A stretch of 58,558 bases of DNA from JACQFK01 sp964619955. Its GTDB lineage: Bacteria > Planctomycetota > MHYJ01 > JACPRB01. This document shows positions 8,082 to 16,081 of this stretch, piece by piece. The notes under the pieces were generated by a model. That model had not been told where the DNA came from. It searched no databases and saw only the letters and a program-made list of their open reading frames with translations. The position numbers and the translations under genes are program-made. The DNA is taken from NCBI GenBank assembly GCA_964619955.1, contig CAZUJF010000035.1:1-58558 (forward strand), in the 5' to 3' direction. Each line of letters opens with the position of its first letter. Within the stretch, counting starts at the first letter, position 1.

Positions 8082-10062
8082 CACCCTTCTCCTTTGCGGC
8101 CGGCAGAGCGGCCGCCTTCGCGCGCTTCGTTCCCTTGTCCTCCGCCGGGGCCGCCGCGGGGGCGGCCTCGGGGACCGGCGGCGCCGGCACGGCGCCCAGC
8201 GCGCCCTCGGCGGTGATGATGATCGTGGATTCGCCCGCGGCCTCCGGCTCGACCGGGGCGTCCTTCTTCTTCAGGATCTCGTCCGTCTTGTCGCCGCCCG
8301 TGATCTCCTTGGCGACCGCCTGCAGCTGCTTCTTCAGCTTCTGCTCGTCGAGCTTGCCCCGTTTGAGGCGCTTGCAGGCGTCCGCGACCTCCTCGATGTA
8401 GGCCTCGAAGACGTCGCGGCGCTTGAGCTCGAGGGCCGCCTTGTCGCGCTTCCGCACGAAGGCCGCGAGACGCCGCCCGGCCTCGTTCATCGCAAGGCGG
8501 ATCTCCTTGCGGATCTCGTCGTAGTCGGCGACCGCCTCCTTGGATTCGCTCGTGAAGGGCACCCAGACGGAGGCCATGTGGACGAAGATCACCAGCGGCC
8601 CCTGCGGGAGCGCGCCGCGCGACTGCGAAAGGCCGTAATTGCGCCAGGAGGTCTCGACGACCGCCTTGGTCACCGCGCAGGCGCCGGGCTGGTACAGCAG
8701 CGGCACGCGGTTGGCGAAGCGCATCACGCGGGCCATCTGGACCTCGCCCGCCTTCTCCTCCGCCTCGCCCTCGGCCATCGGGCCGGCGTCCTCCGCCTCC
8801 ATGACGCTCTGCACCATGCCCGCCTGGCCGGTGCCGAACGCCAGGCCGACCTCGATCGCGAAGGGGTTGCCGCGGTACACGGCGGGCTTGCGGCTGACCG
8901 CGGTGTAGAAGTCGCCCTTGATCTGCTTGTAGAGGCCCGCGAGGATCGCCTTCTCGCCGATCGGCGAGAGGCAGTCGGTCGGCGGGTTCATGATCGGCGT
9001 CTTCTGGATCGCCTTGTAGAGCTTCTCCGCGGCGTCGCCCACGCACTGCCGGGGCTTCATCTGCGGGCTGAGCCCCGCCGTCTTGCAGATCCCCGCCGCG
9101 GTCGCGCTGGACACGCGCGAGAAGTCGGTGGACAGGAACCCGCTGAGCCAGTGGCTCTTCGTGTCCTGCAGCATCTTCATCAGCACGCCCAGCTCGATGC
9201 CGTACGGGTGCGGCTTGATCTCGCGGGGCGCCGCGGGCAACTCGTGCATGAGCCGCTCGAAGACCACCCGCTGCCCCTCGGGGTTCACGTAGACGAAGCG
9301 CGCGTGCGGGTTCGCGATCGAGGTCTGCTCGAGAAATTCGTCCACCGAGGTGCGGCCCTTCTGATAGCGGCCCTCGAGCTCGATCGCGACCGAGGTCCCG
9401 TGAGGACGGTCCCACTCGACGTCCTTGTTCGCCAGCGTGCGCGGCTCGTTCTTCGCGGTGTCGATCGTGATCTCGACGTAGCGGGCGGACTTCTTCTCGC
9501 TCGTGCGCGAGATGACCTTGACGGGCTTGCCGGTCGTCAGCTGGCCGTAGAGACCCGCCGCGGAGATGCCGATGCCCTGCTGGCCGCGGCTCATGCGCAG
9601 GCGGTGGAACTTCGACCCGTAGAGCAGCTTCGCGAAGATGCGCGCGATCTGCTCCGGAACGATGCCGGGGCCGTTGTCGACGACGGTGACGATGAAGCGG
9701 TCGGCCTGGGCGATCGAGGGGCCCTTGACCTCCTCCCCGGCCTTCGCCGGCTCGGTCTTCGCCTCGGCGATCTTCGCGCCGCCCGCGACCTCGATGCGCA
9801 CCTCGATGTCCGGGAGGATGCGCGCCTCCTCGCAGGCGTCGAGCGAGTTGTCGACCGCCTCCTTGACGGCGGTGAGCAGCGCCTTGCGCGGGCTGTCGAA
9901 GCCGAGCAGGTGGCGGTTCTTGGCGAAGAACTCGGAGACCGAGATCTCGCGCTGCTTCTTGGCCATGTCCTCCGCGGTGACGCGGTGGACGACGGCGGGC
10001 TTGACCGCTTTCAACGCGGGCTGGGCCGCCTCTTTCGGGGCCGGACTCGTGCCTCCACCCAT
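8059..10062 (-). CDS. top6B: DNA topoisomerase VI subunit B (GHKL ATPase)
   Basis: About 667 aa. GHKL motifs are in order: EAVDNSLDACEEARILP, VVDNGPGI, and SRGQQGIGISAAG, followed by the transducer region (GRTSVDEFLEQTSIANPHARF). A 25-30 residue Lys/Glu/Ala insert lies just before the VVDNGPGI motif, another acidic insert (EAEDAGPMAEGEAEE) sits in the transducer, and the C-terminus has a Pro/Ala/Lys-rich tail. The start at 10062 was chosen because GGGGGA precedes it; an ATG at 10077 would add five residues. It is the first gene of the top6B-top6A operon and is divergent from topA. Confidence 0.93.
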   Translation of the reverse strand: MGGGTSPAPKEAAQPALKAVKPAVVHRVTAEDMAKKQREISVSEFFAKNRHLLGFDSPRKALLTAVKEAVDNSLDACEEARILPDIEVRIEVAGGAKIAEAKTEPAKAGEEVKGPSIAQADRFIVTVVDNGPGIVPEQIARIFAKLLYGSKFHRLRMSRGQQGIGISAAGLYGQLTTGKPVKVISRTSEKKSARYVEITIDTAKNEPRTLANKDVEWDRPHGTSVAIELEGRYQKGRTSVDEFLEQTSIANPHARFVYVNPEGQRVVFERLMHELPAAPREIKPHPYGIELGVLMKMLQDTKSHWLSGFLSTDFSRVSSATAAGICKTAGLSPQMKPRQCVGDAAEKLYKAIQKTPIMNPPTDCLSPIGEKAILAGLYKQIKGDFYTAVSRKPAVYRGNPFAIEVGLAFGTGQAGMVQSVMEAEDAGPMAEGEAEEKAGEVQMARVMRFANRVPLLYQPGACAVTKAVVETSWRNYGLSQSRGALPQGPLVIFVHMASVWVPFTSESKEAVADYDEIRKEIRLAMNEAGRRLAAFVRKRDKAALELKRRDVFEAYIEEVADACKRLKRGKLDEQKLKKQLQAVAKEITGGDKTDEILKKKDAPVEPEAAGESTIIITAEGALGAVPAPPVPEAAPAAAPAEDKGTKRAKAAALPAAKEKGDGRKGKR

Positions 10063-10158
10063 GCTTTCCCCCTTCATCGCGGACGATCTCTCTCCATGCC
10101 GGAACTGCCGAATAGGGCGGAGGAATGCCGTTTCAGACGTGCCCCTCTCGCCGGCGGG

Positions 10159-10186
10159 ATTATAGCACCCCCCCGCCCGAAGGCAA
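10159..10186 (-). promoter_or_regulatory. Promoter of the topoisomerase VI operon
   Basis: On the minus strand TTGCCT (10181-10186) and an extended TGC-TATAAT (10159-10164) have a 16-bp spacer that contains a run of seven G residues. The start would be near 10152, leaving a leader of about 90 nt. Confidence 0.6.
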
Positions 10187-10225
10187 GGCGGCCCCGGGAA
10201 GAAAAGTCCCCTTCGATCCTTCCTC

Positions 10226-10255
10226 TTGACCCGCAACGCCTTCCTTGCATATATC
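10226..10255 (+). promoter_or_regulatory. Promoter of topA
   Basis: TTGACC (10226-10231) and TATATC (10250-10255) have an 18-bp spacer. The leader is about 25 nt and has GAGG before the ATG at 10287. About 40 bp separate this -35 from the divergent top6B -35, so the two topoisomerase promoters share one control region. Confidence 0.55.
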
Positions 10256-10286
10256 TGCGCCTCAGCCGTTCCTGTGAGGTTGCTGC

Positions 10287-12950
10287 ATGGGCAAGACCCT
10301 GGTCATCGTCGAGTCGCCCGCGAAGGCGAAGACGATCAACAAGTACCTGGGGTCGGGGTACGTCGTGAAGTCCTCCTTCGGGCACGTCCGCGACCTGCCC
10401 GTCAGCGCCGAGGAGCAGTCCGCCGCCGGAAAAAAGAAGAAAGCCGAGCCCGCCCCCAAGAAGAAGGGAAAGGTCACCGCCGCGGCCAAGGCCGCCAAGG
10501 CCCAGGCCGCCCTCATCCGCCGCATGGGGGTCGATCCCGAACACGACTGGGAGGCCCGCTACGAGGTCCTGCCCGGCAAACAGAAGGTCCTCGACGAACT
10601 GCGGGGCTACGCCGAGAAGGCGGACGCCATCTATCTCGCGACCGACTTGGACCGCGAGGGCGAGGCGATCGCCTGGCACCTGCGCGAGGCCATCGGCGGC
10701 GACCGCAAGCGCTTCCGCCGCGTGAAATTCGCCGAAATCACCAAGAACGCCATCCTCGAGGCCTTCAAGGAGTCCGGCGACCTCGACATGGACCGCGTCA
10801 ACGCGCAGCAGGCGCGGCGCTTCCTCGACCGCGTGGTCGGCTTCATGGTCTCGCCGCTGCTCTGGCAGAAGGTCGCCCGCGGCCTCTCCGCCGGACGCGT
10901 GCAGTCCGTCGCCGTGCGCCTCGTCGTCGAGCGCGAGCGCGAGATCCGCGCGTTCATCCCCGACGAATACTGGGAGCTGCACGCCGACCTGGCCACCCCG
11001 GATCCGCTGCGGGCCCTGGTGGTGAAGTTCAAGGGCGAGCCCTACAAGCCCGTCAACCAGGCGCAGACCGACGCCGCGATGGCCGCCCTCGGCCCCGCGG
11101 CGTACCGCGTCGCCTCCAAGGACGAGAAATCCCAGCGCTCCTTCCCTCCCGCGCCGCTCATCACCTCCTCGCTGCAGGGCGCGGCCAGCTCGCGCCTCGG
11201 CTTCTCGGTCCGCAAGACCATGACCCTCGCGCAGCGGCTCTACGAGGCCGGCCACATCACCTACATGCGCACGGACAGCACCAACCTCTCCGTCGACGCG
11301 GTCGCCGCCTGCCGCGCGCTGCTGGAGCAGGACTACGGCCCGCGCTACGTGCCCGAGAAGCCCAACACCTACGCGAGCAAGGCCGGCGCCCAGGAGGCCC
11401 ACGAGGCGATCCGCCCGACCAACGCCCGCGTGCGCGCCGAGGACCTCAGCGACGTCGAGGCGGACCAGGTCCGCCTTTACGACCTCATCTGGCGGCACTT
11501 CGTCGCCTGCCAGATGACGCCCGCCGAATTCGACACGACCACGATCACGATCGCGGCCGCGGACTACGAACTGCGCGCCAACGGCCGCGTGCTCCGCTTC
11601 GACGGCTGGCAGAAGGTCCTCCCGCCGGCCAAGTCCGACGCCGCCGTCCTCCCCCAGGTGGTGGAAGGCCAGGACCTCAAGCTCGTGAAGCTGGACCCGA
11701 CGCAGCACTTCACCAAGCCCCCCGCGCGCTTCAGCGAGGCGAGCCTGGTCAAGGAGCTCGAGAAACGCGGCATCGGCCGTCCGTCGACCTACGCGTCGAT
11801 CATCTCGACCATCCAGGAGCGCGGCTACGCCAAGCTCGCGAACCGGCGCTTCTACGCTGAAAAGCTCGGCGAGATCGTCACCGACCGGCTCCAGGAGGGC
11901 TTCACCGACCTCATGGACTACGGCTTCACCGCGGCGATGGAGGAGAACCTCGACCAGGTCGCGCAGGCCAAGGAGAACTGGAAGGATCTTCTCGACAGCT
12001 TCTACAAGGGGTTCAAGGCGAAGCTCAAGGCGGCGAAGACCGGCATGCGCGGCAACGCGCCGGTGGAGACCGGCATCGACTGCCCCAAGTGCGGCCGCAA
12101 GATGGCGGTCCGCACCGCGCGCACCGGCGTCTTCATGAGCTGCACCGGCTACGTCCTGCCGCCCAAGGAGCGCTGCACGTCCACCCTCAACCTGGTGCCC
12201 GGCGAGGAGGCGGTCAGCGCCGGGACCGAGGACGAGGAAGCGAGCGCCGCGGACGTCGCCGCGCTGCGCGCGAAGAAACGCTGCCCCAAGTGCGGCACCG
12301 CCATGGACAGCTACCTGCTCGACGAGCGTCGCAAGCTGCACATCTGCGGCAACAATCCGGACTGCACCGGCACGGAGGTCGAGTCCGGCCAGTTCAAACT
12401 CAGGGGCTACGAGGGCCCCGTCATCGAGTGCGACAAGTGCGCCGCGCCCATGCAGCTGCGCACGGGCCGCTTCGGGAAATATTTCGGCTGCACGCGCTAC
12501 CCCGACTGCAGCAACACCCGCAAGCTGCTCCGGAACGGCCAGGCCGCGCCTCCCAAGACGCCGCCCGTGCCCATGCCCGAGCTGGCCTGCACCAAGGGCC
12601 CCGGATATTTCGTCCTGCGCGACGGCGCCCTGGGCCTCTTCCTCGCCGCCAGCACCTATCCCCGGGTGCGCGAGACCCGCGCGCCCCTAGTCGCCGATCT
12701 CGTCCGCCACCGCGCGGAGCTGGATCCCAAGTGGGCCTATCTCGCCGGGGCGCCGGACAAGGATCCCGACGGCAACGCCACCACCCTCCGCTTCTCGCGG
12801 AAGACCTTCGAGCACTACGTGCGCGCGGAGAAGGACGGCGAGCCCACGGGATGGACCGCCTGGCTGGTCGACGGGGTCTGGACCCCGAGGAAGGCCGCCG
12901 AGGACGAGGAGAAGCCCAGGCGCAAGCCCAAGTCGTCCTCGAAGAAGTAA
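10287..12950 (+). CDS. topA: DNA topoisomerase I (type IA)
   Basis: 887 aa. The Toprim domain opens with MGKTLVIVESPAKAKTI and GHVRDLP, the catalytic tyrosine is in YMRTDSTNLS, and SLVKELEKRGIGRPSTYA is also typical. The C-terminus has three zinc-ribbon repeats (CPKCGRKMAV, CPKCGTAMDS, CDKCAAPMQL with GCTRYPDC) and a Lys/Ser-rich tail. An unusual Lys/Ala-rich insert of about 40 residues follows GHVRDLP inside the Toprim region. It relaxes negative supercoils. The next gene's -10 box lies in its last codons and the spacer. Confidence 0.97.
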   Translation: MGKTLVIVESPAKAKTINKYLGSGYVVKSSFGHVRDLPVSAEEQSAAGKKKKAEPAPKKKGKVTAAAKAAKAQAALIRRMGVDPEHDWEARYEVLPGKQKVLDELRGYAEKADAIYLATDLDREGEAIAWHLREAIGGDRKRFRRVKFAEITKNAILEAFKESGDLDMDRVNAQQARRFLDRVVGFMVSPLLWQKVARGLSAGRVQSVAVRLVVEREREIRAFIPDEYWELHADLATPDPLRALVVKFKGEPYKPVNQAQTDAAMAALGPAAYRVASKDEKSQRSFPPAPLITSSLQGAASSRLGFSVRKTMTLAQRLYEAGHITYMRTDSTNLSVDAVAACRALLEQDYGPRYVPEKPNTYASKAGAQEAHEAIRPTNARVRAEDLSDVEADQVRLYDLIWRHFVACQMTPAEFDTTTITIAAADYELRANGRVLRFDGWQKVLPPAKSDAAVLPQVVEGQDLKLVKLDPTQHFTKPPARFSEASLVKELEKRGIGRPSTYASIISTIQERGYAKLANRRFYAEKLGEIVTDRLQEGFTDLMDYGFTAAMEENLDQVAQAKENWKDLLDSFYKGFKAKLKAAKTGMRGNAPVETGIDCPKCGRKMAVRTARTGVFMSCTGYVLPPKERCTSTLNLVPGEEAVSAGTEDEEASAADVAALRAKKRCPKCGTAMDSYLLDERRKLHICGNNPDCTGTEVESGQFKLRGYEGPVIECDKCAAPMQLRTGRFGKYFGCTRYPDCSNTRKLLRNGQAAPPKTPPVPMPELACTKGPGYFVLRDGALGLFLAASTYPRVRETRAPLVADLVRHRAELDPKWAYLAGAPDKDPDGNATTLRFSRKTFEHYVRAEKDGEPTGWTAWLVDGVWTPRKAAEDEEKPRRKPKSSSKK

Positions 12951-12957
12951 TCCGGGG

Positions 12958-12963
12958 TATAAT
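12958..12963 (+). promoter_or_regulatory. -10 box TATAAT for a leaderless GTG start
   Basis: A perfect TATAAT ends 6 nt before the GTG at 12970, just after the topA stop codon. No Shine-Dalgarno precedes the GTG. The -35 region (end of topA) has only a poor match. Confidence 0.5.
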
Positions 12964-12969
12964 CACACC

Positions 12970-13587
12970 GTGGACACCCAGAAGAACTTCACGCTGCCCG
13001 AGGCGGCCCGCCTGGCGGGGGTTTCCGAGGACGAGCTCCGCTGCGCCATCAAGGACGGCCTGATCCAGGCCCAGATCCAGCAGAACACCGGCCAGTTCCA
13101 CGTCCCCCAGGGCGAGCTGGACCTCTACCTGCGCCGCTCCCGCCACACGACCCTCGCCGAGGCGGGCCCGCGCAAGAAGAAGATCCTGATCATCGACGAC
13201 GAGATCAACTTCGCCAACATCATGAAGCTGGAGCTGGAGCGCGACCCGCGCCTGGAGGCGAAGTTCGCCACGTGGGGGCGCGACGGCGTGACCATGGCGG
13301 AGACCTACATGCCCGACCTCTGCCTGATCGACTTCATGCTGCCCGACATCACCGGCGACCAGGTGCTCGCCGCCATCCGCGACATGCGGGAGCTCAAGAA
13401 GACGAAGATGGTCGTCTACTCGGCGCACACGCGGGACGCCATCCGCCAGCACCCCAATCTCGAGGCGCGGCTCCAGGAGCTGGGCGCGCACGAGTTCCTC
13501 TCCAAGAGCGCCGGCATGCGCGCGATGATCGGCCGCGTCTACGAGCTGCTCGGGATGGAGGGGCAGACGAAGATCCGGAGGAAGTAG
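12970..13587 (+). CDS. MerR/excisionase-type HTH fused to response-regulator receiver domain
   Basis: 205 aa. Residues about 6-55 (FTLPEAARLAGVSEDELRCAIKDGLIQ then FHVPQGELDLYLRR) form a MerR/excisionase-like helix-turn-helix. A receiver domain follows from about residue 70: acidic pair in LIIDDE, phospho-acceptor Asp in LCLIDFMLPD, the conserved Ser in VVYSAHT and the Lys in FLSKSAG. The order HTH-then-receiver is the reverse of most response regulators. No histidine kinase lies nearby. The GTG start is leaderless in appearance. The target is unknown; proximity to topA does not show a link. Confidence 0.8.
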   Translation: MDTQKNFTLPEAARLAGVSEDELRCAIKDGLIQAQIQQNTGQFHVPQGELDLYLRRSRHTTLAEAGPRKKKILIIDDEINFANIMKLELERDPRLEAKFATWGRDGVTMAETYMPDLCLIDFMLPDITGDQVLAAIRDMRELKKTKMVVYSAHTRDAIRQHPNLEARLQELGAHEFLSKSAGMRAMIGRVYELLGMEGQTKIRRK

Positions 13588-13596
13588 GCGGAGGAC

Positions 13597-13631
13597 GGTA
13601 GCCGGTAGCCAGAAGCTGGCAGCTGGTAGAA
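13597..13631 (+). repeat. Degenerate heptamer tandem repeat (GGTAGCC type)
   Basis: The five units in register are GGTAGCC, GGTAGCC, AGAAGCT, GGCAGCT and GGTAGAA. They lie between the receiver-domain gene and a small membrane protein gene. Confidence 0.6.
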
Positions 13632-13641
13632 AGGCCGCCGC

Positions 13642-13971
13642 ATGAAACCCGCTGAAAAGTCACTCGACGCGGGAACCGTCTTCGACACCCTTTGTCGCTG
13701 GGGGGGCGTGTCCGGGTTCTTCGGTCTGTCCTTCATGTCCTTCCCCTGGTGCCCCGAGGAGGCGCTGCCGTTCGTGATGATCAGCTCAGGAGGAGGGCTT
13801 CTCTTCTGGGCGGTCTCGACCGGCTTGAGGTTCTGCCGGCTACCCGACACTTATTTCTGGCCCATCCCCCTGACACTCCTCCTGATTCTCTCAGGCTTTC
13901 TCGGAGTAGTGCTGTTGAGCTGGGGGCTGGCTGGGGGACCACCCCTGCTGCTCCCGTCCTCCCGGAGGTGA
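13642..13971 (+). CDS. Small two-helix membrane protein, hypothetical
   Basis: 109 aa with hydrophobic stretches around residues 24-60 (VSGFFGLSFMSF through GGGLLFWAVSTGL) and 73-95 (IPLTLLLILSGFLGVVLLSW), which suggests two or three transmembrane helices. A weak GAAAGG lies upstream of the ATG. No family was recognised, and gene status rests on the coherent hydrophobic pattern. It is convergent with leuA, with a heptamer repeat between the gene ends. Confidence 0.4.
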   Translation: MKPAEKSLDAGTVFDTLCRWGGVSGFFGLSFMSFPWCPEEALPFVMISSGGGLLFWAVSTGLRFCRLPDTYFWPIPLTLLLILSGFLGVVLLSWGLAGGPPLLLPSSRR

Positions 13972-13977
13972 GCCTCT

Positions 13978-14005
13978 CAGCGCCTTTCGCCTCTCGCCGG
14001 TCGCC
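13978..14005 (-). repeat. Degenerate heptamer tandem repeat (GGCGNNA type)
   Basis: The plus-strand units are CAGCGCC, TTTCGCC, TCTCGCC and GGTCGCC. The minus strand reads GGCGACC, GGCGAGA, GGCGAAA, GGCGCTG. The element abuts the leuA stop codon. Confidence 0.5.
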
Positions 14006-14007
14006 GC

Positions 14008-15552
14008 CTACTTCTTCGGCTCCTCGACCACTTTGCGCGCCGTGACGTTGCCCTTCACGAGCTTGTTGAGGGCCTGCGCATACGCGCGCGCGCTCGCCTC
14101 GACGACGTTCACGCTCGAGGCGCGGCCGTCGGCCCGGCGGCCGTCGTGCTCCACCGTCACGCGCACCTCGCCCACGGCGTCCTTGCCTGCCGCGACCGCC
14201 TTCACGGTGTAGTCGAGCAGCTTGCCCGTGAGCCCGCAGGACTGGTCGATCGCCTTGCAGGCCGCCTCGATGGGGCCGTAGGCCCACGCCGAGCGGATCA
14301 CCGTCTCCTCGCGGACCTTCATCGTCACCGTGGCGTGAGACACGATGTCCGTGCCGCTCGTGAACTGCAGGTGCTCCAGGATGAAGAGGCCCGCGTGCGG
14401 CACGCCGTCGTCGGCGCCCGAGACGTGGCGGATGTCCTCGTCGGTCACGGACTTGAGGCGGTCGGCGAGCTCCTTGAACTTCAGGAACGCTCGCTCGAAG
14501 CTCTCCTCGTCCAGGTCGATGTCGAGCTCGACCAGCTTGCGCCGGAACGCGTGGCGGCCGGAATGTTTGCCGAGATGCAGCCGGCTGTTCGCGCCGACGG
14601 ACTCGGGCCGCAGGATCTCGTAGGTCTCCTGCTTCGACATCATGCCGTGCTGGTGGATGCCGCTCTCGTGGGCGAAGGCGTTCGCCCCGACGACGGCCTT
14701 GTTGGGCTGGACGGGGACGCCGGTGATCTCGACGAGCAGCGAGCTCGTGGGGATGATCTCCTCCGTGCGCACGCCCGTGTCCGCCTTGAAGTCCGCCTGG
14801 CGGTGTTTGAGCGCCATCACGATCTCCTCGAGCGCGGCGTTGCCCGCGCGCTCGCCGATCCCGTTGACGGTGCACTCGACCTGCCCCGCGCCCGCGCGGA
14901 TCGCCTCCAGCGAGTTGGCGACGGCCAGGCCCAGGTCGTTGTGGCAGTGGACGGAGAGGACGACGTTCGTCGCCCCGGGCACGCGCGTGAGCACGTCCGT
15001 GATCAGCTGGTGATACTCCCAGGGCACGGTGTGGCCCACGGTGTCGGGCAGGTTGACGGTCTTCGCGCCCGCCTTGATGACCGCCTCGACCACCTTGCAG
15101 AGGAAGTCGCGGTCGGAGCGCGTGGCGTCCTCGGCGGAAAACTCGACGTCGTCCGTGTACTGCCGCGCGTGCTTGATCGCGGCGACGGCGGCCTCGACGA
15201 CCCCGTCGCGGGTCATCTTGAGCTTGTGTTCCATGTGGATGTCGCTGGTCGCGAGAAACGTGTGGATGCGGGGCCGGGCGCTGCCCTTGAGGGCCTCGCC
15301 GGCGCGGTCGATGTCCTGGATTTTCGTGCGGCAGAGCCCGGCGACCGAAGCGCGGGCGCCCACGACCTTGGCGACCTGGCGGACGGCCTCGAAGTCGTCG
15401 TTGGACGCGATCGGGAAACCGGCCTCGATGACGTCGACGCCGAGCTGGGCCAGCTGTTCCGCGAGCGTGACCTTCTCGGAAACGTTCATCGAGAAGCCGG
15501 GCGACTGCTCGCCGTCGCGGAGGGTGGTGTCGAAAACGATGATCTTGCGCAT
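14008..15552 (-). CDS. leuA: 2-isopropylmalate synthase
   Basis: 514 aa. It condenses acetyl-CoA with 2-oxoisovalerate in the first committed step of leucine synthesis. The HMGL-like TIM barrel opens with DTTLRDGEQSPGFSMN, LSVHCHNDLGLAVANS is the metal-binding His-containing strand, and NGIGERAGNAALEEIVMAL is typical of LeuA. The C-terminal regulatory LeuA-dimer domain (from about residue 390) carries the leucine-feedback fold. The ATG at 15552 is preceded by GAGG. A 150-nt leader with a Leu-rich peptide and a strong hairpin lies upstream, which implies attenuation by leucyl-tRNA supply. rpmA is the next gene upstream. Confidence 0.95.
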   Translation of the reverse strand: MRKIIVFDTTLRDGEQSPGFSMNVSEKVTLAEQLAQLGVDVIEAGFPIASNDDFEAVRQVAKVVGARASVAGLCRTKIQDIDRAGEALKGSARPRIHTFLATSDIHMEHKLKMTRDGVVEAAVAAIKHARQYTDDVEFSAEDATRSDRDFLCKVVEAVIKAGAKTVNLPDTVGHTVPWEYHQLITDVLTRVPGATNVVLSVHCHNDLGLAVANSLEAIRAGAGQVECTVNGIGERAGNAALEEIVMALKHRQADFKADTGVRTEEIIPTSSLLVEITGVPVQPNKAVVGANAFAHESGIHQHGMMSKQETYEILRPESVGANSRLHLGKHSGRHAFRRKLVELDIDLDEESFERAFLKFKELADRLKSVTDEDIRHVSGADDGVPHAGLFILEHLQFTSGTDIVSHATVTMKVREETVIRSAWAYGPIEAACKAIDQSCGLTGKLLDYTVKAVAAGKDAVGEVRVTVEHDGRRADGRASSVNVVEASARAYAQALNKLVKGNVTARKVVEEPKK

Positions 15553-15613
15553 GGAGGACCTCGAAACTACCGGGGACACGGATTCCCGGGCAGGTTCCCG
15601 GGAGAAAGGATGG

Positions 15614-15647
15614 GGGAAGCCGCCCGGACTACGCCCGGCGGCTTCCC
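15614..15647 (-). promoter_or_regulatory. Attenuator hairpin in the leuA leader
   Basis: On the minus strand GGGAAGCCGCC (15637-15647) pairs perfectly with GGCGGCTTCCC (15614-15624) around a 12-nt loop that holds the TAG of the leader peptide. The 3' side continues CCATCCTTTCTCCC, a pyrimidine-rich but not uridine-rich tail. The 5' arm begins 6 nt after the last Leu codon, so a ribosome stalled on the Leu codons would cover it and prevent the hairpin. Confidence 0.6.
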
Positions 15648-15706
15648 TTCGTAAGCAGGAGGGACAGCAGGAGCGGGAGCTTCCGGGGCGCCGTGCAGGT
15701 GCTCAT
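15629..15706 (-). CDS. Leucine-rich leader peptide of leuA
   Basis: 25 aa: MSTCTAPRK, then LPLLLSLLL, then TKGSRRA. Seven of nine consecutive codons are Leu (CTC, CTC, CTG, CTG, CTC, CTG, CTT). A weak purine stretch (GCGAG) precedes the ATG. The stop codon falls in the loop of an 11-bp hairpin. The arrangement matches ribosome-mediated attenuation as in the enterobacterial leuL leader, but no resemblance in sequence is claimed. It lies between rpmA and leuA on the same strand, so it could be read from the rpmA promoter. Confidence 0.65.
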   Translation of the reverse strand: MSTCTAPRKLPLLLSLLLTKGSRRA

Positions 15707-15736
15707 CGGTTTTCTCGCTCACCTTCCGCAGAAGGA

Positions 15737-16024
15737 CTACTTCTTCGCCGGCTCGGGCTGCTTGGCCGCTTCGACCTTGGCCTTGGGGGGATACACGCTC
15801 ACGCGGCTGGCCGATTCGAACTTGACCTGGCCGTCGATCAGCGAGTACAGGGTGAAATCCCTGCCCCGGGCGACGTTTTCGTTCTCGACCCAGCGGGCGC
15901 CCCGCTGCCGGATGATGATGCCCCCGGCGCGGACGATCTGGCCGTCTCCGACCTTGACGCCGAGCCGCTTGGATGCGGAATCGCGGCCGTTCCTTGACGA
16001 GCCGCCGCCTTTCTTATGTGCCAT
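15737..16024 (-). CDS. rpmA: 50S ribosomal protein L27
   Basis: 95 aa. MAHKKGGGSSRNGRDSASKRLGVK is the characteristic flexible N-terminus reaching the peptidyl-transferase centre, and RQRGARWVENENVARGRDFTLYSL is the L27 core. A short Lys/Ala/Pro tail follows. rplU (L21), its usual partner, is not next to it. The ATG has no Shine-Dalgarno; a TATAAT lies 8 nt upstream, so the mRNA is probably leaderless. Confidence 0.97.
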   Translation of the reverse strand: MAHKKGGGSSRNGRDSASKRLGVKVGDGQIVRAGGIIIRQRGARWVENENVARGRDFTLYSLIDGQVKFESASRVSVYPPKAKVEAAKQPEPAKK

Positions 16025-16032
16025 AGCGCGGA

Positions 16033-16062
16033 ATTATAGGCGCGGGACGGGAAGAAAATCAA
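16033..16062 (-). promoter_or_regulatory. Leaderless promoter of rpmA
   Basis: On the minus strand TTGATT (16057-16062) and TATAAT (16033-16038) have an 18-bp spacer. The -10 ends 8 nt before the rpmA ATG, so transcription would start at or within two bases of the start codon. Confidence 0.65.
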
Positions 16063-16081
16063 GGGGGAGCATCAAACAGGA

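Noticed and set aside
5658..8216. 852-codon open frame on the plus strand
   Set aside because: It is antisense to the pseudouridine synthase and top6A, which carry clear motifs; its sequence is Arg/Val/Asp-rich as expected from GC-rich shadow frames.
7816..10368. 850-codon open frame on the plus strand
   Set aside because: Antisense shadow of the topoisomerase VI genes; no recognisable domain and no ribosome-binding site.
13539..13850. 103-codon open frame on the minus strand
   Set aside because: It crosses the heptamer repeat and overlaps the receiver gene end; it lacks hydrophobic or domain pattern and a ribosome-binding site.
15553..15736. T-box riboswitch upstream of leuA
   Set aside because: No T-box consensus or stem I/specifier arrangement was seen; the Leu-rich peptide with hairpin explains the leader better.
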